From: Sacculina carcini
Lineage: Eukaryota; Arthropoda; Thecostraca; Sacculinidae
Direction: 5' to 3'
NCBI GenBank assembly: GCA_916048095.2
Contig: OU696573.1
Location: forward strand, 3,064,535-3,128,534
DNA: 64,000 nt
The notes beneath the pieces were generated by a model. It searched no databases. It saw nothing but the letters and a program-made list of their open reading frames with translations, and was not told where the DNA came from. Shown here in pieces: positions 56,771-64,000 of this stretch (position 1 is the stretch's first letter; the number at the start of each line of letters is the position of its first letter). The position numbers and the translations under genes are program-made.

Positions 56771-57270
56771 GTTTGTGTTCCATGGGAACCGCTGTCTCTG
56801 TTGTGCCAGCTACCAAACATTTGGTTTCTGTGTTTCCAGCTATAGTTAGGCGAACATAATCAATTAATATCATTAAAGTAAAAAAATAGTTAATTGTCAC
56901 ACAAAAATTTGATGTGTCATTTAAATGCCATCAATATATAATTATGTTTTTCTTGTGTTTGGCGCCCAAATTTTCGGTGGCTACCGTAGTCTTTCGTGTC
57001 GTTGATAAATATCGAAAACTTCAACTTTTGATGAGCTCATGCAACTTTTGTTACTTTGAAATTGCATAGAATATATGTTGTTTTAATCTCAATTCACAAT
57101 GCTCAATTTTATTCATCATACAATTTTTTCAATTCCCAATCACTCTCATCAGAAATATCAACTGGGATCAGTCCTTCAGCAATTTCAGCCAGTTCTTCAT
57201 CATCATCATCATCATCAGAGGAGTCATCAAATGATATCTGATAAAATTGTTCATCAGGTACTTACTACAA

Positions 57271-57330
57271 TGTATATGAGACCCCCTTCTTTAGAGTGAT
57301 ATTTCAGGCCAAAATAAGGTCTCATATACA
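57271..57330. other. 13-bp inverted repeat TGTATATGAGACC
   Basis: Perfect arms at 57271-57283 and 57318-57330 around a 34-bp loop. Just left of it, on the minus strand, lies a short acidic frame (57099-57260; SSDDDDDDEELAEI). Possibly remains of a DNA transposon; not identified. Confidence 0.5.
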
Positions 57331-57865
57331 CTGGAATATATGGTAATTTTCCGCAGCTGGGAGATAGTCTTCACCACATTAGGGAAATGTGTGGGATCTC
57401 TAGGACCTATTGCTTTTCGTCAGAATTGAATGAGCCAAAGCTATTAGTGTTTTCCGTCTATGTGAGCGTAAGATCAAATTATGATCTCGTGCACATGTCT
57501 GCAAGAAAGCTACAGTGAACCAATGTGTGGCTGAATCCTACTGCCAGGCTATTGATTGATTATTTTCCATAGTCGATTATCCCATTTCCCAAGCAATTCT
57601 ATTGGATCAAATTTTCCTTAATACAATTCAATTAGTCTTTTTGATGATTTGGCTTGATAGTGCGTATGGGAAGATTCCAAGCCAATAGCAGGGTTAAGTG
57701 AGAAAAAGAGTGAACATGGACAAACGCTTTATTTCAGACAGGGCTTGGGCAAACAGAGTAGTACAGATTGGGGTATACTGCCACAATACACAAGCTGTTA
57801 TTCAAGTGCACATTTTGGCCATTTTAAAGATAGGCTGGTTATAAGCAAAACAGCGCAGTTGTTAC

Positions 57866-57990
57866 CTGATTTACTCCGATGCGAATTCGTCGACCGTGCA
57901 GGCTGGTCATGTTCAGAGATTGCGGAAGGTTCAGCATCACTGGATCAAAATTGCACCATTGATCGTCTTCCGTTCCGCATATTGTCCAGT
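57866..57990 (-). CDS. iGluR exon: start of S1 ligand-binding lobe (upstream of copy B)
   Basis: 125 bp, probable acceptor CAACACCAG, donor CAG|GTAACA, entering in phase 1 and leaving in phase 0. Encodes WTICGTEDDQWCNFDP...SLNMTSLHGRRIRIGVNQ. The final LHGRRIRIGVNQ matches the 'L.G..LRVGV.Q' block that opens S1 in glutamate receptors. Phase 0 agrees with the M1-M2 exon start. The exons that should encode the S1 core, between here and 54856, were not found. Nothing similar occurs beside copy A. Confidence 0.6.
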
Positions 57991-58679
57991 CTGGTGTTGA
58001 CAAAACCGAGCAATGAATGCACTCTTGTTTTTTGCATTCATTACATTGTTATGCTGAATCAATAGGTGTGCGAAAATTTATGATAACGAACTGCAATGAA
58101 TGCATTCCGGTAGCTACACGTTAATTATTATTATCATTGATATTATTGAAAATGAAAAGTGAAAGAATAAAATACAGACGCATACCTTTTCCTTGGTTCA
58201 GTCCATTCTGAAATTTGACCCCAGACATCGAACGGAAACTTGACCCCAAACATCCTGCATTAACATCGTATCTAGCAGCACTTCTGTTTTAATTCAAGTA
58301 TTATATGTGCGTATTATAAGTGAGTAATTTTTAATTTTTAATTTTTAATTGAGAAATATTCTTCTCCCACATGACGTATATGATTTCAGGTATTCGAAAT
58401 ATACTCGTTTGTAGACATGTAACTGAAATATTTGCAGTGTTTGTCCACCTAACTCCGTGCAACGGTGTTTATCTAAACTGTCTGTGAAAAGCTATTTGCC
58501 TGAGGAGACGTTGGTGGCAAACGCCGATGGCGCAGAAGCTTGGGAACTGTCACAAAGTGCTGTTAAAATGAGATGATTAAGAGCGACCAAGAGCAGCATC
58601 ACGAGTAGCTTGATCATCAGCTCGAACACATCAATTTTTGAGAAGATGAATTTTTTGAAGAAGAATTTTTGAATAATCA

Positions 58680-59790
58680 ATTTTTGAGAAGATGTAAGAA
58701 TTGACTAATAGGGTGGCAGATGCTTCATCAATGAAAGCAAGGATAGGATAAAATTGGCGAATGATAACGGCAAGAGCGAGTGAGCTGAGAGAGATGACTT
58801 GAGAAGCAGAGTGAGGAATCGAATATAACTCCCAGGCTGCGAATCTGAGAGTCAAGAGGAAGAATAATATTGGGAGGGGCAGAGCCGTAGCAACCGCCCC
58901 CCGTACCCTCCTGCCGGGGGCCCCCAATGTTGAGGGGCCCCGTTGCTTCACGTATGATATTAAAATTTATCATATTTATTATGTATAGCCTTTACCTTTT
59001 TGCTCAGATATTTTTACCTGAGCTTGTATTATGTGATTATGTACAATATATACATTCATTATTTGGTGATATATTTGTAATGGGGGCCACAAGCGCTGAC
59101 TTTGGGAGGCCCCATAAGTCCTCGCAACGGCTCTGGTGAGGGGTGAGTCTAGGAGGGTGAAATACAATATATTCAGTCTTTGAATGATTACGGACAAGTT
59201 TCCTTGAGGCAGCCCAATAAGATATATCATTAAGAAGTTCAGAAGCTAGACAAGAGGAAGATAATGTGAGGGTAAAAGTCAGGGTGATCCCTGAGGTACG
59301 CCACTGGAAAGTTTTACAAAACCCAAAAATGTTGAGTTGGAGCGAACAGAATAAGAACGATTATAAAGTATGATTTCATCAATGATAAAGCCGTAGAAGA
59401 AAGGCATATAACAGCAAGGTCGTCACAAAAAATGGAATGATCGACGAGGTCAAACACCGATGATATATCCAGTAGACCAAGCACAACAGAATCACCAGAG
59501 GCAAAATGATAAAAGATATTCAATATGCGCAAAAGGAGAGATTCAGTGGAACGATTATATACAAAGCTAGATTGAAATGGATCGAGAACAGTGTTTATCA
59601 AAGGTGATAATTGCTCCTATATGACCGACTCAAGCAGCTTGGCAGTGAAGTTACAAAGTATTTTTGGATTATATATTTATTGAACTGGGGTGTTAGTAAG
59701 GTGGTGGGTGTGTGTGGTCTTCCCACATGTAATGCAAGTATTCCATTAATGACCAGGTAAATATACTACAGACTCAAACTAACTTGGTAG
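58680..59790 (-). mobile_element. CR1/L2-like LINE RT fragment, split by a MITE
   Basis: Minus-strand pieces: CNFTAKLLESVI, FQSSFVYNRSTESLLLRILN, VVLGLLDISSVFDLVDH, then YIVFHPPRLTP, and after the MITE PPNIILPLDSQIRSLGVIFD and HLSQLTRSCRYH. These are RT blocks in the right order but broken by stops and lacking the YADD region. Both ends truncated. Confidence 0.72.
58880..59135. mobile_element. hAT MITE, 256 bp (complete member of the 12600 family)
   Basis: Inverted ends CAGAGCCGTAGCAACCG and CAGAGCCGTTGCGAGGA. Flanks GGGAGGGG (58872-58879) and GTGAGGGG (59136-59143) match at 7 of 8. Removal rejoins the LINE reading (HPPRLTP to PPNIILPL). Confidence 0.75.
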
Positions 59791-60109
59791 AGAAGCAGTC
59801 TAGACATTTGAGATGAACGTTGAACAATGCCCAGCAGATTTGGGTGACTCAATAAAAATGGAGGTTTATGATTATTCTCAGAAGTATTGCTGAAGTCTAC
59901 ATTTGATGAGCTTGGTGAATTAATTATTCAGGAGTGTAATGTTGAAATAATACTTCAATTTACATCCTGAAAGAGTTAACATAGATGAATAAATGTGATC
60001 AGGACATAAATGCAAAACGGTTAGAAGACATTCGTATAACATAGTTATAATTAGACCAGTTTTCTATCTGTCAGTTTACTCAGTTTTCTTTCTCTTTCTT
60101 TCCCAGTTT
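59791..60109. other. Stretch without recognised features
   Basis: No gene, repeat or element end seen, apart from a pyrimidine-rich run at 60080-60104. Confidence 0.4.
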
Positions 60110-60755
60110 ACGTTCGCGTTCTTTTCGCGGCCTGCTTGTGCGGCTGTCGTTAGGCTAATTTATGTGTTAGGGCGACGCCAGTAGTACACGGCGCCTGATA
60201 TGTTTGGTACGTGTGAAGTATGTGTGACAGTAATTTATGACCCTTTTTTGTACGTCTGACTTGGCTGATCATCTCGAGGCAACACGCCTGTGTACTGTCA
60301 GATCGCGTTTAAAAAATAGCTTGTGTCCCGGTTGTGTAGCTCGAGCGGTTTGACCAGCTGGCATTGCCTGCGGTATATGGTGCCAACGACATGTGTTCGT
60401 AGGTATATAACCCGGAGTTTACTAAGAACAGGGGCGGTGCTTGTTGGTGGGTCAGTTGGGTGTGCTTGTTGTTGGGTAAGTTGGCTGTGCTTGTTGGTGG
60501 GTCATTTGGCTTGGTTTGGTTGGACTGTCGACGTGTGAGGTAGGACTCACCACTCACTCAGGCAAGCCGTAATTAATTCATTAGATTTAAGAATAACTTT
60601 AAGGTAGATTGTCTGATTGCTGAAAATATACAATTCAACTTCGACTGGGTGATCAATATTTGTTATCGCGGAACACAGCATCAAGAGGAACTATCAAGAC
60701 GTCACGATCAGCCGAACGAAGATCAATATCACAACATATTATTGCTACCGTTACA
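60110..60755 (+). repeat. Left LTR of the 60-64 kb element
   Basis: Begins abruptly at CGTTCGCGTTC, ends CTACCGTTACA. Contains about three 26-bp tandem units with TGCTTGTTGGTGGGTCAGTT. Confidence 0.75.
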
Positions 60756-63143
60756 TTTGGGGCCGTGACACGGATCTTTAATTGTGGCTATCTTCTCGGC
60801 ATAGTCGAAACTCGATCACATCGGTGGCTCAATGAACTGTGAGGTGAGTGTTATCTCAATTTTCCTTAAGCCTTGTCAGTATCCAGAGCTTTAATCAGAA
60901 TAAAAATTAGGAAATATAATAAATAGATATGGATGAAATATGTATTTTAACCGTATGCTAACGGTAGAACCGCAGCAAATATAGATCAGAAAATATCCGT
61001 AAAAATAAGTATGACAAATTAACGAAAACCACTATTGAATAAGGTCAGTATGTGGTTCAGAAAGCAAAACCCAGAAAAAATTATGCTGCTAATGGCAAAA
61101 CAAAATATATAAGTAAATGTGTTATGTGAATATAGGAAGAATCTAAGTTGCATGTCCTGTAGGATGCGTTTGACTAGTATAACGGGGACAACATTAAACA
61201 ATACTGCACTTATTAAACTATCGGTGAGTTTTGTGAATTTTGAGACTAAATATTCTATTAGAGGACACGAAATTAAAGGTCAGTTGGATAGTGGGCTGGG
61301 ATTTGTATAATTATTATGGTGTACAATTGGACTTTGATATTTAAATTTTTATGTCAAACCATGTACTATATACGACTGAGAAATATGAGAAGACAATCAC
61401 TGACAAATACTGTTTTTAATCGGGATGAGATGTTGAAATGCTTGAAATGAAATGAAAAACTATTTGTCCAAAAGTGACAGATATTTGAGAACATACATTT
61501 AAAGTAAGTATATCAACGCATATAAGATGCATTGGAACGTCAGGGCACGATATGCCGCTGATGCCTAAATAAATAAATGAATGATGACTAAATAACTAAA
61601 TGACTAGATGAAGTAGATGTCGGTGTAGACACTGTGGATCTCATACCAGAAAATGAGGGCATAAAAGGTGTTATAAAATACGAAACGGATATCGAGGAAA
61701 GTTCCATAGACTTAACTGATGGATATATGAATGCGTTGAATATTGAGCAACAAGATAATGTACGAGGCACACATGGTGTCAAGAGAAGAGTCTTGTGTCA
61801 ATCGTCTAACTTTGAAAATATATAAGACATTAGGTTGAAAGCATTTAACATGCTACTTAATAAACAAGCGGAGTTATGAAAGCAATTCCTTTGTTGACTA
61901 AGTCGTTTAGTTGAAACTGGAGGCATACACAGAAGTATGCTACGACCTCAATTAACGATCAATAAAGTTGATCGCAATTATCATGGAGAATATACGCATA
62001 AGTATGCGTGCACTCAAAGTTAAAAAAGACGAAACATTACTCTGTAAGTGTGTAAAATATATTTTTAACACGAGATAAATATATGACAACTTCACAATAA
62101 TAAATTGAAATTGGGTTTAATTTCAATAATATTTCATAATGATTAAAACTAAAACGGCTCTTGATAATGCTCCTATTAATTGCTTCCTATTAATTGTCTA
62201 TATTTTCTCTCATGGATGTAGCCCCTGTTTTCCTTCCTCGTGGTAAATTAGTTTCGTATTTCCAAGTGGACATTGCATGCGTTTTTCATTCAATTCCTTG
62301 TCTCAATCCTGCTACCACACCGACACAGAACAATGAGTCACTGGCGAGAATTGTCCGTTTTTTTTGGTCTGAAGAGGCGAGATTGAGTCAAAAGTGTGCT
62401 GAACCCCCTGATAAACCGTGTGCTGAACTGAACCGTCTGCTAACAACGAAAACAAAAACAAATAGCGGACTGAGATAAGCCATTGCCGAAATCATCATCA
62501 ACACGAGCCGAGACAACTCCAGCGGTTCACCAATCAGCCTGAAAGACAACTGTGATAAAGATGGGGACGAGTAACCATGGAAGACGGTTGGATCTACGAG
62601 ATTCACAACGAAGTGCTGCAGGCGTTTGAACACAACGACGACAGCAGCTGGATGACTGGTGAAGCAGCGCGTGGACTACGAGTCGACAGAGTACACCCCG
62701 CCGGTATACGTCATCTGCCTGATGTGATTCAAGATCGACACCGCCTGCTTGGATCGAGCTGTGGACGTGTTCGTGGTCGGCGACAAGTGTTTGAATTGTT
62801 TTATTAACACGATATATTGTTCATTTTATATGTATAATGTGTGAAGCTAGTTGGATTTAATTGTGTAAATTTGTGTAGTCAGATATCCGTAACTGTATGT
62901 CCATAACCATGTGTTAATTACAACTAAGTTAGTTTCTCATGTAGATTTGTGAGATATAGATTCGTGTTGTTCTATATTTTAAGTTACTGTGTTAGTTGCC
63001 ATTAATTTATGCGATAGACATAGACATGCGCTACTCTAGAATTGTATTTCATTGTATAATTGTGTATAAGTACTTTGATATACACACTCGAAAACATAGG
63101 TGAAATGGGTCGTAATGACTAGGTAGGGTTATAGCTAATAATT

Positions 63144-63835
63144 TGTAAGCGAAAACGTTCGCGTTCCTTTCGCGGTCTGCTTGTGCGGCTGTCGTTAGGC
63201 TAATTTATGTGTTAGGGCGACGCCAGTAGTACACGGCGCTTGATATGTTTGGCACGTGTGAAGTATGTGTGACAGTAATTTATGACCCTTTTTTGTACGT
63301 CTGACTTGGCTGATCATCTCGAGGCAACAGGCCTGTTTACTGTCAGATCGCGTTTAGAAATAGCTTGTGTCCCGGTTGTGTAGTTCGAGCGGTTTGGCCA
63401 GTTGGCATTGCCTGCGGTATATGGTGCCAACGACATGTGTTCGTAGGTATATAACCCGGAGTTTACTAAAAATAGGCTTGAGGCTTAAAAGGTGCTTGTT
63501 GGTGGGTCAGTTGGCTGTGCTTGTTGGTGGGTCAGTTGGCTGTGCTTGTTGGTGGGTCAGTTGGCTGTGCTTGTTGGTGGGTCAGTTGGCTTGGTTTGTT
63601 TGGACTGTCGACGTGCGAGGTAGGACTCACCACTCACTCAGGCAAGCCGTAATTAATTCATTAGATTTAAGAATAACTTTAAGGTAGATTGACTGATTGC
63701 TGAAAATATTCAATTCAACTTCGACTGGGTGATCATTTCTTGTTATCGCGGAACACAACATCAAGAGGAGCTATCAAGACATCACGATCAGCCGAACGAA
63801 GTTCAATATCACAACATATTATTGCTACCGTTACA
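63144..63835 (+). repeat. Right LTR of the 60-64 kb element
   Basis: Begins TGTAAGCG, ends CGTTACA (short inverted termini). Contains four of the 26-bp units. Confidence 0.78.
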
Positions 63836-64000
63836 ATTCGCTCATTCAGTCATTTCTCTCATGCCAGCTTTTACCAGTTTTTATTTAGCAATACTAAAAT
63901 TTAGCAAAACCATGATTGATGCTGAGTTGCAATTTATGTTCTAGCAAATTCACAATATACTATTTTGGCCAGCATCTTCAGACAACAAAACAGCCAATCT

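Larger units (their letters stand above)
46229..57035. repeat. Segmental duplication, copy B
   Basis: Direct repeat of 10743-19697, again starting in a TG tract (46229-46274). Longer than copy A because of a 1.5 kb LTR fragment (55267-56770), a longer minisatellite and an AT repeat (52905-53045). Confidence 0.92.
60110..63835 (+). mobile_element. Non-coding LTR element (LARD/TRIM-like), fossil
   Basis: Direct repeats of about 0.65-0.69 kb (60110-60755 and 63144-63835), roughly 96% alike by eye. The right one is TG...CA. A primer-site-like TGGGGCCGTGACACGG follows the left one at 60758. The ~2.4 kb interior shows no gag or pol; only short frames (for example 61634-61825 and 62577-62807) that I cannot assign. 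Family unknown. No target duplication found. Confidence 0.72.

Noticed and set aside
62194-62807. Small host gene inside the 60-64 kb LTR element
   Set aside because: Short frames without recognisable similarity, more likely element interior.

Overview
This window is from a eukaryotic nuclear genome, most likely a bilaterian invertebrate. It is mostly intergenic and intronic DNA packed with retrotransposons, small DNA transposons and long CA/TG microsatellites. I cannot fix the phylum. The clues are intron-bearing ionotropic glutamate receptor exons with GT-AG borders and matching phases, CR1/L2-like and Jockey/Daphne-like LINEs, a CsRn1-clade Gypsy element primed by tRNA-Trp, and many hAT-type MITEs.

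Layout. 1-10.5 kb: a nearly full-length LINE (minus strand) split by a young CsRn1-type Gypsy element (1732-8058, TSD AGAC). 10.7-19.7 kb: copy A of a segmental duplication holding five 3' exons of an ionotropic glutamate receptor (minus strand). 20-26.3 kb: an LTR-element pol remnant, LINE 3' ends, a tRNA-headed SINE and several hAT MITEs, some nested. 26.4-28.4 kb: an uninterrupted host gene for a secreted DNase I-like protein whose catalytic residues all appear to be replaced. 28.9-31.3 kb: LINE tails, a ~100 bp tandem repeat, microsatellites, and a 5'-truncated copy of the first LINE. 31.4-40.2 kb: two related LINEs head to head, the left one split by a short non-autonomous LTR element (31557-32982, TSD ATCGG). 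40.2-46.2 kb: hAT elements, a LINE ORF1 fragment, and a third LINE carrying an unidentified GC-rich insert. 46.2-57.0 kb: copy B of the duplication with the same five exons and a Gypsy fragment that copy A lacks. 57.9 kb: a further upstream receptor exon (start of the S1 ligand-binding half), present only beside copy B. 58.7-59.8 kb: a LINE fragment split by a MITE. 60.1-63.8 kb: a non-coding LTR element with 0.65-0.69 kb LTRs.

The host content is therefore small: one glutamate receptor locus whose channel half exists twice, and one DNase I-like pseudoenzyme gene. The receptor copies differ at about 7 amino acids in roughly 380, with about a dozen silent changes. Both encode arginine at the pore Q/R site. 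I could not find the exons for the core of S1 beside either copy, so whether either makes a full receptor is open. Most of the remaining ORFs in CA/TG tracts and in the 15-bp minisatellite are artefacts of repeats.
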